Below, one piece after another: positions 11,694 to 23,279 of a stretch of DNA of 64,000 nucleotides (position 1 is its first letter; each line of letters opens with the position of its first letter). A program made the translations under genes and the position numbers. Source of the stretch: Larix kaempferi (lineage: Eukaryota; Streptophyta; Pinopsida; Pinales; Pinaceae); NCBI GenBank assembly GCA_027924585.1, contig BSBM01000199.1:11791001-11855000 (forward strand), written 5' to 3'. A model generated the notes under the pieces. It saw nothing but the letters and a program-made list of their open reading frames with translations. It was not told where the DNA came from and did not search any database.

Positions 11694-13182
11694 TTGAAGG
11701 TTCTCCATTCAGGTAATAGTGTGGGGTCTCTCTGGGACCTCTTTGGAAGGCGAGTCGAGAAGGTGATGGGCACAGCCTCTGATGGGGTGACCCGGACTTC
11801 GATAGAAAACATGGATAAAGACAAACAAGTAATACAAGATACTATCCCGGGATCAGGGAATGAAGTTGGTAAGGAAGGTACCAACTCGGAGGCTGCCTCG
11901 ATACAAACAACGAAAGAATCAAGAAAACCAAGGCAATGTCTACCTAAGACACTCAAAATTCTGAAACTCCTGATAAAATCAGAGAGAATCAGAATGGACA
12001 TTCAATGCATGAAATATCATGTGCTCATTGGCAAATTTGTAGGGATCTGGCCTGCCGAGAAAGCCTTGGTATGGTGGATCAATACAACTTGGAAGCCCCA
12101 GGGACACTACGATCTCCAATTGGGAGCGAAAGGGTTCTTTATTGTAATTTTATTCAATATTGAAGATCGTACATGGATCTTTGACAATGGTCCATATTTT
12201 TTCAATTCAGCGGGTCTGTATCTAAGGCCATGGAAAGAAAGGTTTAACCTTGACAAAGAGAATTTAACTATTGCCCCGGTTTGGATAAGACTTTATTCAT
12301 TGCCTTCGGAGTATTGGGAGGAAGATATTCCGACAAAGATAGGTAATGAGCTGGGAGTATTTGTTAAAATCTCTGAACAAACCAAGAATATGAGGTACAC
12401 ATCTTATGCCCGGATATGTCTGTACCTAGATATCTTTAAAGACTTGCCAGCAGGAATAGACCTAACTTGGGAGGATGAAGACTGGTTCTAGGTGATTGAC
12501 TATGAACAAATCCCGTTTCGATGTAGGAGATGTCATGACCATGGGCACCTTTTTTAGGGATTGTCCATTGAACAAGTAGACAGCAGGAAAAACTGAATCG
12601 GATGGAAAAGATAAAGAAGGGTTCAAGAAAGTCATAAGCAAGAAAAGACAAGCCAAGAAGGTTGGAGGACCGGAGATCCATAAAAAGATGATGACCCATA
12701 ATAGATTTGAGATCCTACAATCTGCTGAGGGAGGAATTGTAGATGAAAGGAAGGACACCAAAGAAAAGAACGAAGAGATAAAAAAAGAACCAAAAGAAGA
12801 TCACATGATCCAAACAGGGGCAAATGAGGAGTAGGGTAATGTTGGATCTTCGCAAGAGGAAGGAGGTGATGAAATGGAACTAGAGGACCTGGATCTGGAA
12901 GTGCTGGAGGAGGAATTTAAGGTGCCAAACCCCTGTCCCATAACACCTCACCAAGTTTCCCTTATTGATAAAGCATTAAGTAAGTCCAAGAATCGCAAAT
13001 CCCTTGGAGTAATCTCTGACTCCCTCAAAGAAAACGATGGGAAAAAGTTAACCAGAGGGGAGAAAAGAGGTAGACGAAGCAATATGCAGACAATACAGAC
13101 GATTGGGAGGAACCTGGTGGCATCAGGCCAATGCCCAACCATTGATGTGATCCTAGCAATATCCAACTCAAATACGTTATAA
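11694..13182 (+). pseudogene. LINE1 ORF1 (DUF4283 / zinc-knuckle protein)
   Basis: ORF1 of plant L1 elements is a nucleic-acid-binding chaperone that packages LINE RNA. The first 265 codons (11694-12491) include the DUF4283-like block: VLIGKFVG, then KGFFIVILF, WIFDNGPYFF, LYLRPWKERF and VWIRLYSLPSEYW. An in-frame TAG at 12489 interrupts it. A zinc knuckle follows near 12519-12565 (CRRCHDHGHLF). One extra T in a T-run then shifts the frame in the middle of the knuckle and produces a stop. The acidic and lysine-rich C-terminal part is open from 12874 to 13182 in the shifted frame. ORF1 ends one base before the ORF2 ATG. It is broken by at least the TAG, the T insertion and another stop near 12832. 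Confidence 0.85.
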
Positions 13183-13183
13183 T

Positions 13184-16100
13184 ATGTGGATCACATCCTA
13201 GAACATAAGAGGGTGCAAGAGTACTCTAAAAATACAACTTCTATGTCGGAAAATAGAGATAGAGAAACTGGATATCATTTTCCTTCAAGAAACTAAGTGT
13301 TCGGAAATGGAACTCCAAAGTATTGGACAGAAAGTATGGAAACAATGCAGTGTGGTTGCAATAGACGCAGCTGCTGCGGATGGTGGAGTAGGTATTCTTT
13401 GGAACCCTAAAACGGTAAGTATGTCTGAATGGATGGCCTCCAAGTTTATCTTATTAGCTCTTATTAGCTGCTTTCCATGTTTTAGGAACAAGAGTTAGAT
13501 GCTTCATCTCCAATGTTTATGGCCCTTCATTGGTAAATCATAAGAGTGCTTTCCTGAAATCCACAAGGAATCTCAAAAAAGAAGTAGGAGATAGATCCTG
13601 GATCATAGGGGGAGATTTCAATCTTATTAGAAACCTTGAAGAGAAAAGAGGAGGTAGACGATGTTTACACCCTTGTAATGAGGAATTCTCCGAAATAATC
13701 GAGTATTTAGCACTGATTGATATTAAAACATCCAATGGTATTTACACATGGAACAATAAAAGAGGAGGAGACAGAAGTATTGCTTGCAGATTAGATAGGT
13801 TTTTGATCTCTGAATCTATCATGTTGGGAGGTGGGGATCTGACTGCTACTGTGTTACCCTTGGCAGGCTCGGATCATTGGCCAATCTGCTTGGATTGTCA
13901 TAGGATAGGAGAAAACCTTAGAATACTGTTCAGGTTCGAACAGTTTTGGCTTTTCCACCCTGACTTCTCTGACCAACTGCGGCAGTGGTGGCAGACCTGT
14001 GACCCATTTATAGCAACCAAGATGTACCAATTCCAGCAAAAGTTAAAATACCTCAAAGGAAAAATTAAAAATTGGAACAAGGACACTTTTGGAAATATCT
14101 TTCAAGGTAAAAAGCTCTTGGACCTTAAACTCCAAGCAGTCCAAAAGGAGGCAATGGAACAGGGGTATTCCACTGAGCTAAAAAATCAGGAACTTATTCT
14201 ACTTAAGGAACTCAATCTCAAAGACCACCAGGAGGAACTTCTTTGGAAGCAAAAATCCTGTAATCGATGGCTTAGAGAAGGGGAACACAATACCAAGTTC
14301 TTTCATAAGGCCACCATCCAACACCGGCATGGGAACAGGGTGGTCATACTCAAGAAGGAAGATGGAACTATCGTGGAAACTCAACCAGATTTAGATCAGA
14401 CTCTAAACGAGCATTTTGAAGACCTCCTCAATGAACCCCTCATCAACAGACAAGCTGAAAGAGAGAAATTTATAAGCCATATCGCGAGCCTGCTAACGGA
14501 GGATCATAACAAACTCCTTATGCGAAATATAAGAATGGAGGAATTGGATGAAGCCATCAAGCAAATGGAGGATGACAAAGCCCCTGGGCCAGATGGTTTT
14601 ACCACTGATTTTTTCCATGCTCGTTGGGATTGGTTGAAAGATGAAGTGATAGCCATTGTAGAAGATTCCCGCCATTCCAGAAATATCCTTAAAGCCCTGA
14701 ATGCTACCTTTATTACGCTCATCCCCAAGGAGACAGGGATGGAGGATCCGGGAAAGTTTAGACCTATAGATTTATGCAATGTAATCTATAAAATCATCTC
14801 AAAGGTTATTGCAAATCGGTTCCAACCTCTCCTTATCTCTCCTGAACAAGCAGGGTTTGTGGAAGGAAGGAAAATCACCGACGGCATCATCCTTGTTCAT
14901 GAAGCTATTCATTCTCTCAATATAGGAAAAATCCCTAGTATGCTCCTTAAACTTGATTTATCTAAAGCTTATGACAAACTCAATTTGACTTTCTTAGCTG
15001 AAATGTTAAAAGCCTTTGGCTTCAGTTTATCATGGATTGACTGGATTATGAGTTTGGTCTCAACCCCATTCTTCTCGATTCTGGTCAATGGCACCCCTTC
15101 TCAACCGTTCCCTTCCTCCCATGGAATCTGGCAGGGGGAGCCCCTCTCCCCTTTCCTCTTCATTATTATGGCGAAAGGGCTAGGAAGAATGATACGGGAA
15201 GCCCAGGTGAACAATGATATTAAGGGGCTGAATCTGGGAGAAGGACTAATCCCTCAAACCCACCAGCAGTTTGTGGATGACACGATGATGATGGGGTCGA
15301 CCTCTATTCAGGAGGCCAAAAGCATGAAGGAAATTCTCAATACTTTTCTCAAAGGTAGTGGTCTTGAAATAAACAAAGAAAAATCGAAGGTATATTTTTT
15401 TAACACCCCCAGAATCCACTATAGAAATATCCTTTGCATTATGGAATTCTTTGAAGGATCCCTTCCCTCGAAATATCTAGGGGCACCTTTATCTGAATCC
15501 AGCATCCACAAAATTTCATGGAAAGAGCTACTGGACAAACTTAAATCAAAACTGGAGTTATCGACTTTTTGGGCCTTGAACTTTCCTAACCGGCTTATTT
15601 TGGTTAAATCTGTGTTACAGGCCATGCCGGTCTACATGTTCTTAGTGTTGGCAGCCCCCAAAGTTGTCCTGAAGAAAATCAGGAATCTTCAGAGGAACTT
15701 CTTGTGGGGCGGAACTCTTGAACAGAGTAAATGGGCCTTGGTGAAGTGGGAGACTCTTTGCACTCCGAAATGTTTAGGGGGTCTCAGCCTAAGGGATCCA
15801 GTTTGCATTAACAAAGTTCTAGGAGCCAAAATTTGGTGGCACTGGATTACCCACAAGGAGGAACCCTTGGAAAAACTCTGGCACAAGAAGTGTGCTCCAA
15901 GATGGCCTCACCAAGATTTAATCGGATTCGGAGAAGACCAACCTAGTTCTACCATTTGGAAGTTAGCCCAGGAGAACAGGGACCTTGTAAAAAATCATAG
16001 CTTTTGGGAAATCATAGATGGAAACTCAGCATCCTTTCTGTATGATGCCTGGAAGCAAAGTTCTAATCTCTCAGAAGAGCATGACCATCAAGATGTGATC

Positions 16101-17410
16101 GTTTTCTTAAGAAGCAGCCCATGGGAGAAAGTAAAATACTTCTGGGTAACAGGACATGTGGAACAAAGATTCAGACAGTGGAAGTCCATTCACTAGTGGA
16201 AATCCCTAATCAATTATGAAAATATGGACAAATTCTACGAGGAAATTATCAAACGCCAAATACCCTGGGCCACGGGACCGGACAAAATCAGATGGGGCTA
16301 GACAAACTCAGGTGACTTCAATATTGCAGAAGCGGTGCGCTACCTAAATGCTCATGAAAGGCTACCCATGGAAGATAGGTGGAAGAAAGTCTGGGAGACG
16401 AACCATTGGCCCAAAATAGCCACTTTTAGCTGGCTTCTTATCCATCGATGAATCCTAACTTGGGATAACCTTCTGAAAAACGGTTTTTGCGGGCCATCCC
16501 GCTGCAACATGTGCACTTCAGAGAAGGAGACCATTAACCATCTATTGGACGAATGTTCATTTGCCTCCTCTCTCTAGAACAAGGGGGATGAAATATTTAG
16601 AAAAACGTCCAGAGTCCCCAATCGCCCGGACTTAACGTTTCTTAACTGGCAGAAAGCTCCCTTAAAAAATGAATACCTTAACAGAATATGGGAATTGTTT
16701 CCTGGTTTTGTGATATGGGAAATATGGAAGGAAAGGAACCAGAGAGTCTTTGAGGAAAAAAAAGAAGCCTAGAGATTGTATGGAAAACCATTGAAAAAAA
16801 CATCAAGGAAACTCTTAATGCCAAAACCCCTTCAGTGGAAAGTGGTAATACAGACCCAGCCGAAAGAATTATTTTGAATGATTGTGGAATCTATAACATA
16901 CCTCATGGCAATGCTGAAGTTTAGAACCACAAAGCTGATCCTTCCAGCCCGGACTTTTGGCAACCTCCTCCATAAAATACCTAGAAGCTCAACTTTGACG
17001 GAGCGGCTAAAGGCAATCCGGGACCGGCTGGCTATGGTGGAGCCATCGAAAACTCCCAGGGCCTGGTTGATGGAGTTTTATGGGGAAATCTAGGAGAAAC
17101 CACTAACAACATTGCAGAACTTGAAGGAATTGTAAGCGGTATCAAATGGGCCATTAGTAAATTCTGGGTACCTCTCTTGGTGGATGGGGATTCCAATATC
17201 CTTATTTCCATGGCAAGTCGTATTCAAAGAGGTGCGACGATTTCTAAGGTATCTCTAAATTGGAGATGGGAAGGTAGGTTGTTGGAGCTTCAAACCATCC
17301 TCAGCACCTATCCAGCTATCAATTTCATCCATGTCTGACGCAGAGGAAATAAGCTTGAGGATGAACTGGATAACTTAGGGGTGAAGACTAGTGCTACGTT
17401 CAAAGCTGGC
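13184..17410 (+). pseudogene. LINE1 ORF2: endonuclease, RT, RNase H
   Basis: ORF2 nicks target DNA and reverse-transcribes LINE RNA at the nick. ATG at 13184 directly follows ORF1. An N-terminal endonuclease reads S-stop-NIRG (Trp codon changed to TAG at 13199), then FLQETKC, GGDFNLI and SDHWPI. The 888-codon open part (13530-16196) holds RT with LDLSKAYDKL, a GEPLSPFLF block and FVDD at 15270-15281, the catalytic pair of Asp being present. A Zn-binding region with CNMCTSEKETINHLLDEC lies near 16503-16557. RNase H near 16988-17380 keeps NFDGAAKGNPG, an NNIAELEG block and VDGDS, with a stop before the final RRGNKLEDEL. Breaks include TAG at 16194, stops near 16300 and 16449, and an A-run frameshift near 16760. 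Confidence 0.9.
13450..13469 (+). repeat. 10-bp tandem duplication causing a frameshift
   Basis: CTTATTAGCT is present twice, at 13450-13459 and 13460-13469. Ten bases shift the frame by one, exactly the change between the upstream endonuclease frame and the downstream 888-codon frame. This is the likely cause of the ORF2 break. Confidence 0.85.
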
Positions 17411-17589
17411 ACCTTGATCGATATGGAAGATCACACGGTTTGTGACAGATGAAAAATGATCGCAGCTATTGATCAAAATTCTAATCACTATACCACCTGG
17501 TTGGAGTTCCCTGAATCACATGGTAGCGGGTTAGCAAGGACAAATGTGGAAGGTAATCAAACACGTGTCTGTCGTGAGTTCATATCCTG

Positions 17590-18348
17590 ATGCAACGTAT
17601 CCTGTTCACGTCCTTTCATCATAAGGGAGAAAAGGTGGTGGATAGTCGAATACCTTCTAACACACATATTAGGTCTTGTCGAGGCTTTTCAGCCAAACAC
17701 CTGAAATATTTTTGTAATTGCTCAAGCATGAGTAAAGGTGGTTATGAAGCGAATACTGATGGAGGTAGTTATGACTCCAGCCATAACGAAAGGAAGGTTA
17801 GCAGCATTATTTGCAGGTTCATCATACTTCGGGGTGGTGAGATCAGCGACCAGTACAGAATGGTTAATTGGCGCAATTATGAGAATTTATGGCAGGAGTT
17901 TCGTCCCAACCCTTGTCATAAGATCAATGGTTATAAATTGATTACTGATATCCACAAGAAGAATTATAGTTCGCAAGATAACTGCATTTCAGTGTTTACT
18001 AATAGCAGTTTGGAGGGTGTCGACAGATCAATTTGGTCTCACAGATTAGTCAGAGTTTCGCTGCTGCATGACTCCAAGTCCCTGCAAATTATGCATCTGA
18101 GGATCAGGATGAGAAGCAGTCGAGGAGGTAGCAGAAACTCGAGGGATAGGGGGAGACAGATGGATGAAGCCTCCTCTTCTCATTCCATGCCCCATCTGAA
18201 TGCGAATATCCCTCATTTTAACTGGGCCAACTTCTATCTGGAGGAAACACCGACGGATATTGGAAACCAAATTGCTTTCATGGAGGTAGCTCTGCTGGAC
18301 GAGGTGGAGTCTCGGCTTGGTCACCAGATTCCAGCGAGTCCCTTCTAG
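17590..18348 (+). CDS. LINE1 extra 3' open frame, unknown function
   Basis: 252 codons are open downstream of RNase H in a frame different from the RNase H frame. The middle is Ser/Asn/Tyr-rich (for example NWRNYENLWQEFRPNPCHK). Then comes a basic Arg/Ser/Gly stretch (about residues 175-195), then an acidic C-terminus. There is no recognised domain, signal peptide or membrane segment. Readable sequence continues with stops to about 18553, where the T-rich 3' UTR begins. It may be a C-terminal extension of ORF2 after a frameshift or a third ORF. It may also be non-coding sequence open by chance, though 759 bp is long for that. I do not recognise homologues. Confidence 0.4.
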   Translation: MQRILFTSFHHKGEKVVDSRIPSNTHIRSCRGFSAKHLKYFCNCSSMSKGGYEANTDGGSYDSSHNERKVSSIICRFIILRGGEISDQYRMVNWRNYENLWQEFRPNPCHKINGYKLITDIHKKNYSSQDNCISVFTNSSLEGVDRSIWSHRLVRVSLLHDSKSLQIMHLRIRMRSSRGGSRNSRDRGRQMDEASSSHSMPHLNANIPHFNWANFYLEETPTDIGNQIAFMEVALLDEVESRLGHQIPASPF

Positions 18349-18553
18349 GCCTCCTGCATTCTTTTGGCCTGGGAACTTCAGATTAAAGAGAACATATCGA
18401 GGAACATGAAATAATTCATTGCGGGAATGAAGGAAAACCAGCATATTGACAGGGAGAACACCAAGACTCTGGAAGCTATGATGAAGATCTCAGTATTAAT
18501 CCACCGCAGGAGGTGAGCCAGGAAGTCCCTGAGACTTCCAGCCACGAGCAATA

Positions 18554-18914
18554 GGTTGGTTAGCCCCCTGTTTTTTGTCGTTTTTATGTCTAGTTTGGTT
18601 TTTGGATCTTAGGTTGGTGTCGATTGTCTTAGTCTGGGATCCTTGTCACCTTTGTGTTTTGTCTAGTTTTTTGTAATGATGCCTCGATCAGTGTGGTTTG
18701 TCGACCCTGGGAGGTCTCTGGTGATATCGGATTATCTCTGTAATATGTCTATTTAGTTCCATACTTTGGATTAGTTGGCAGGTTGGGTCCCCATTCTCCC
18801 CACTGGAATGGGTTTTTGCAGGTCGTGGACTTTTCTTGGGCTTATGTATTTTGATGTAATCTCTGTACCTTATTTTTAATAGAATGTTTCTCTCTCTTAC
18901 CTACAAAAAAAAAG
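18554..18914 (+). terminator. LINE1 3' UTR and A-tail
   Basis: A T- and G-rich segment with many TTTTT and TTGGT runs ends in an A-run at 18905-18913 directly before the right target-site duplication. This resembles the 3' UTRs of plant L1 elements, which the element RT recognises. No perfect AATAAA was seen, only the weak AATAGA near 18878. Confidence 0.7.
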
Positions 18915-18928
18915 AATGTATGGTTTCT
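18915..18928. repeat. Target-site duplication of LINE1, right copy
   Basis: The same 14-mer as at 11581-11594, directly following the LINE1 A-run. It marks target-primed insertion into the integrase gene. Confidence 0.9.
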
Positions 18929-20480
18929 GTCAGTATGGGGGGTTGATTGGGCCCACAAAATCAAGATCCTGCTTCTTGAAAGGTTCTATAACCACCTGAA
19001 CTTGTAACGAAATATCATCTGATTGAATAGGATGACCCATCCTTTGGAAACTATCACACTTTTGCACATTTTTTTGCATCTCAAAAAATGGCGGGCTAAT
19101 AATAGCTCATGTGAAATGCTTTATGGCTTGTCCTCCTATCAACGAAATTACCCCCATAGGGATCATCGTGAAATTACTTTAGAACATAAGGTATACCATC
19201 TTCTCTAATACATATTCAGATGATCTGATTATTCCTTGTATAGTAAATATATCCCCCCATCCACATATACCTTTCCTTTTTCTAGATAATCCTTCACCGT
19301 TCTCTAGTAGAGAGATGGTAAGGCAAATTCCCTACAGGAAGATAGTTAGAAATATATGCATACCATGGCGTGTAAGCAGATAATGCAAATAGATGCTCAT
19401 CTGGAAACACATCTTCTACAGGAGAATAATCCCTATTGGTGACAAATATAGATAGAAATTATGCTACTACATTGTCTTTGTGAGGCTTATCAACAATAGT
19501 AATATCAAATTCCTGTAAAATTAATAGCCATCTATTGACTTGTGCATTCATGATTTGTTTGTTAGAAAGATACATGATTGTTTAATGATATAAATGAATA
19601 AAGTTAGGGTAACCTGTTATATAGTGACAAAATTTGTTGACTAAGAAAACCACATGAAGGAACTCCTTCTCTATAACTATGTAGTTTAATTCTCCAGGGG
19701 TCAATTTTTTGCTGGCATAATAAATAGTGTATGGATTCTTATCTTTTTCTTGTCCCAGTATCGCCCCAACAATGGTATCAAATGCATTTGAAGCGATGTG
19801 CAAACGTAAAGCTCTAGTCTGGTCCTCATAAAACAAGGGCTATAGACAACAATTCTTTCAATTTTCCAAAAGCTGATTCACACTTGTTAGTCCAAGAAAT
19901 GCTTGCATATTTTATCAATAAAGCAAACAAAGGAGAGGCAATTTTTGAATAATTTTCCATAAAATGATGGTAATAACCAGTTTTACCCAAAAAAAAATGC
20001 TTACCTCTTTCTATGTCTTTGGAGTATAGGCATGCATACTATTTCCTTGACCTTTCTTGGGTTGGATTGAATGCCTACAATGGAGAGAAAATTTCCTAGC
20101 ATAATCCTTTCTATCATTAACATATGGCACTTCTCTGTGCTCAATGAAATATTTACATGTTTGCAACACTAGAGCACTTTCTCTAGGTTATATAATGCTT
20201 CCTCAAAAGTGGTTCCATATGGTGTGAAGTCACCCATATAGATTTCAACACTGTCATTAACCAGATATGAGAAAATTCCCAATCCCTCCCGCTAGAAAGC
20301 ACCTAGAAAGTGGTAGGTGCATTACAGAGTCCAAAAAAAAGGACTCAATATGCAAACATGCCCCATGGAAAAGTGAAAGTGGTCTTATCTTGGTCTTAAG
20401 GGGCTATATAAATCTGGTTATATCCACTAAAACCATCGAGAAACCTTGGCAAGGTCACAACATTTCAGTGAGTAATAATC
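18915..20480 (-). pseudogene. Element A RT, RNase H and integrase N-terminal half
   Basis: Read on the minus strand from 20480 down, the order is a gypsy RT core with FLDGFSGYNQI, an FPWGMFAY block and FGLCNAPTTF. RNase H follows (84 codons open, 19582-19836) with ASKKLTPGELNY and NKFCHYITGY. Next come the RNase H/INT linker EFDITIVDKP and SAYTPWYA, then the integrase N-terminal zinc region CDSFQRMGHP and LDFVGPINPPY, which ends at the LINE1 insertion point. Stops and frameshifts are frequent. RT sequence is lost right of about 20480, so PR and gag are missing and the element is truncated there. The RT YxDD box is degraded. Confidence 0.85.
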
Positions 20481-21547
20481 TTCGTCTAGTTTAAATTATA
20501 AAAGAAAGTGAAGATTTGAAACTCTTGTTTAATTACTAAACAAGAACATAGTTATATTAAAGATGTGAATCTTTAAAGGAGAGTAATGTTGATTTTCCGT
20601 ATAGATTTTTTTTATGATAAAAGTTTGAACTAATTACCATTTTTAACAAAGATTTAAGGTGTTGGTTGCATCGCACAAATAAAAAAATTTAGTATTTATG
20701 TAGATCGATACTCAATATAGAATACAGGATTACATGAATAGTAAAACAAAAATTAGAGTCCAAAATGCCTAGTTCAAACAACTAATTTTTGTCCCATTTA
20801 AAATTAACCTTTCTTTTTATTATTGTGAAATATTATTATAGTTGAAGAAAATAGTGGCTAAAAACCCATTATGAAAAAATATATGCACGACAATTGTTCC
20901 TTCTCACTCTACATACTTCTAAAATGGAGTTTCCATCGAAAAGATAAATACATTTAGTTTGTGGCTCATAGAAACACAGAGAAACCAACTTTCATGTGAA
21001 TATGGTAGAATAATACTTTCTTGAAATGGTTAAACCTTTAAGAGGAGAATCAAAGTCCTTGAACCTTAAAATATTTGAATATTAAAGTGAAAATGAATTA
21101 ACCTAATTTGGGAGGAATGGTTTTTTCCCCTACTGTAATGATTGTATTTATGGACATACCTTGATTCTCTACCTGGAATAGCAGGTGTTGGCATTTTTCC
21201 CAGTGAACTAGTCCTCTAACAAATGGTGAACCACCATTTTTTCCTGATTGAAATACACACACACACACACACACACACATTGATTGGGTGTAATTTTTTT
21301 ATAATTTTCAAATATAATAAATACAAAATTTAAATTCATCTCATTATTATTTAAATATGAAAAAATTATCGAGATATAATGAATTCAAAATTTAGATTCA
21401 ACCCATTATTATTTAAATATGAAAAATCTCCCAAAGTTGTATAGAAACTAGCTTCTCATACTCTTCAATATTAATAAAATAAATTTCCATATAATAATAT
21501 TTATTTATATATATTCAATAAGATGAAAATAAGAGATCTCCCCAACC
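20481..21547. other. AT-rich gap
   Basis: No gene is supported. It holds the AC microsatellite listed separately and short direct repeats around 21300-21430, where a segment with CATTATTATTTAAATATGAAAA recurs about 80 bp apart. Confidence 0.5.
21254..21279. repeat. (AC)n microsatellite
   Basis: About 13 uninterrupted AC dinucleotides. Confidence 0.9.
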
Positions 21548-21865
21548 CTATATAGCTCTTATTTTCATCTCATGAAAATAAGACAAATGAATTGGAAACC
21601 CCAATGTAACCGCAGAATCCACTACTATGTTCACAGTCGTTGCAAGAAGTACTAAAGTAGCTATTGTAGAGGATAAAGTTGTACTGAAGCGCCACTCCAT
21701 AACACCATCATTTGAGATTGGGGCGATCATATTCAAAGCTATAAATGATGGAAAAGGATGAGCATCAAGAATCTTTTGGAGGTTGAGCTCATCAACAGGT
21801 TCTAGATTGATGGGAGAATACATGTAGTAGGTCGATATGGAAGATTTAAGAGATATCCTGAGCAC
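21548..21865 (-). CDS. Small hypothetical membrane-like ORF
   Basis: 105 codons are open on the minus strand. The central part is hydrophobic (about residues 62-95: Leu, Val, Ala, Thr and Ile rich) and could form one membrane span. No homologue is recognised. It is preceded on the same strand by the 32-bp repeat array at 21925-22020. It may be an exon remnant or chance. Confidence 0.2.
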   Translation of the reverse strand: MLRISLKSSISTYYMYSPINLEPVDELNLQKILDAHPFPSFIALNMIAPISNDGVMEWRFSTTLSSTIATLVLLATTVNIVVDSAVTLGFPIHLSYFHEMKIRAI

Positions 21866-21924
21866 TTTGATGTCTGATCAACTTTATAAATTGATACAAA
21901 TGTAGGAACTTCCTATATTGCAAA

Positions 21925-22020
21925 GAGGGTTTTGGGAATTGAAAAGCGAAGACGAAGAGGGTTTTGGGAATTGAAAAGCGAAGACGAAGAGGGTTTTGGG
22001 AATTGAAAAGCGAAGACGAA
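21925..22020. repeat. Tandem repeat, 3 x 32 bp
   Basis: Three apparently identical copies start at 21925, 21957 and 21989. The period is not a multiple of three, so each copy is read in a different frame. Confidence 0.95.
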
Positions 22021-22182
22021 GAAGAGCATCCCAAGAGAATGATTACATCGTTATGGATCTTAAAAGTCATAGTCCAATCCAACCCAAAGCTTCCACTGTT
22101 CTACATATTAGTGCATCTGGACATGAGAGGATTGACAATGAGAAATATATTGTTTCTGTAATCGATGGATGTGATTGGATAC

Positions 22183-22246
22183 GAGTAAAACCCTTTTTTA
22201 AAACCCTAGAGTAAAACCCTTTTTTAAAACCCTAGAGTAAAACCCT
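22183..22246. repeat. 26-bp tandem repeat with telo-box-like motif
   Basis: The unit starts at 22183, 22209 and 22235, the last copy being partial. It contains AAAACCCTAGA and AAAACCCTTTT. AAACCCTA is the core of the plant telo-box, a promoter element bound by telomere-repeat-binding factors. Here it may equally be a degenerate interstitial telomere-like repeat. Confidence 0.8.
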
Positions 22247-23279
22247 GGCAAAAACCTATTGTAGTGAAAAAGTGGGTTAAAAACGTACCTTCAACCTCGT
22301 CGACAGTAGAAGGAAGCCCATGCACATTTTTCTTAAAGAGGAAATAAAACCATTGCACCATGTTGTGAGTGATCAAATGGGAGGCTAGATCGATGTTGCA
22401 GGGTCTCCCTCAACCATGTCTCACAGACGATTATGTCGTTCTCTATTGCATCCCTCAACCACGTGTCAAAAGCTACAGTGGAAAGTGTGGGAACACTCTA
22501 TAGTAAATAAGAAATGGTGATGGTATGGTTTTGTTGCATCAATACAATTATTGCACATGCTATTTGCGTCATAAATATCTTATAGCCAAGGGATGAAAAA
22601 GGAGGGAAAAGTGTGAAAACCTGTGAACAACAAGGCATGAAAACCAACAGACAATGAGTCAGACAACACAATGGATAAATGTGAATACCAATGTATAGAG
22701 ATTGAACACATGGAGGAATATGTTTGGCTGGATGAACGAGGAATATTAATACTGGGAGTGGATGGTTTCTCGTTGAAAAAATGCCTTTAACATAATTAAA
22801 ATTATTTTCCAAATTATTAATGCTTCCATACTATTTAATATATGATACCTAATTAAATTTTATATTATTAAAACATAAATGCATACAATTTTGTTGTAAA
22901 AATGATTCCTTTTCTTGAGTTGTGATGAGACTTATTATTTTATTAGTCATTATGAAAAACATTTAATGACATTAACCACATTTATCATAATACAAAAGAA
23001 TGTGTATTTAATGACCTTACCCAAGATAAATTAGGCCTCTTTTATTTTAACCAATAATTATTTTCCTTTAAATTTTACAAATGACTTTTTTTTATCCCGT
23101 TATTAAACATAAACCATATTTTTTCGATAGAAAAAAACCACATTTTATTTCTTATATTGAAAAACAAAACACACAAATCAGATGTAGGTGTTCATTGCAC
23201 TCAACATTCATACTGAAATATGATATCCAATCTTTTTATCTTAGTACCTTACTTTTGTAATTGTTACCAAAATTGCGGT
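22247..23279. other. Gap with no recognised gene
   Basis: A minus-strand trace at about 22280-22490 reads for some 60 codons and contains a near-repeat (CCTCAACCATGTCTCA and CCTCAACCACGTGTCA), but no family is recognised. The rest is AT-rich. Confidence 0.4.

Larger units (their letters stand above)
11595..18914 (+). mobile_element. LINE1, L1-clade plant LINE nested in element A
   Basis: About 7.3 kb, bounded by a 14-bp target-site duplication and ending in an A-run. The order is 5' leader, ORF1 (DUF4283-type plus zinc knuckle), ORF2 (endonuclease, RT, Zn-binding region, RNase H), an additional 3' open frame, a T-rich 3' UTR and poly(A). This is the architecture of plant L1 elements with RNase H. 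Both flanks are present and the 5' leader precedes ORF1, so the copy is near full length. It carries only a handful of stops and small indels, fewer than its host element A, which suits a later insertion. Confidence 0.93.
2376..20480 (-). mobile_element. Element A: Tat-like Ty3/gypsy relic hosting LINE1
   Basis: The composite is inferred from consistent orientation and order on the minus strand: RT, RNase H, INT (split by LINE1), second RNase H, extra sense ORF, polypurine tract, LTR. Without LINE1 it would be about 10.8 kb, already lacking the 5' LTR, gag and PR. Assignment to a Tat-like lineage rests on the second RNase H downstream of INT, the extra ORF and the long LTR. Its unity over the minisatellite and spacer zones (9.0-10.8 kb) is inference. 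Confidence 0.55.

Noticed and set aside
11555-12001. 148-codon minus-strand frame at the left LINE1 edge
   Set aside because: It crosses the insertion junction and is antisense to LINE1 ORF1. Only the short integrase piece at its end is real.
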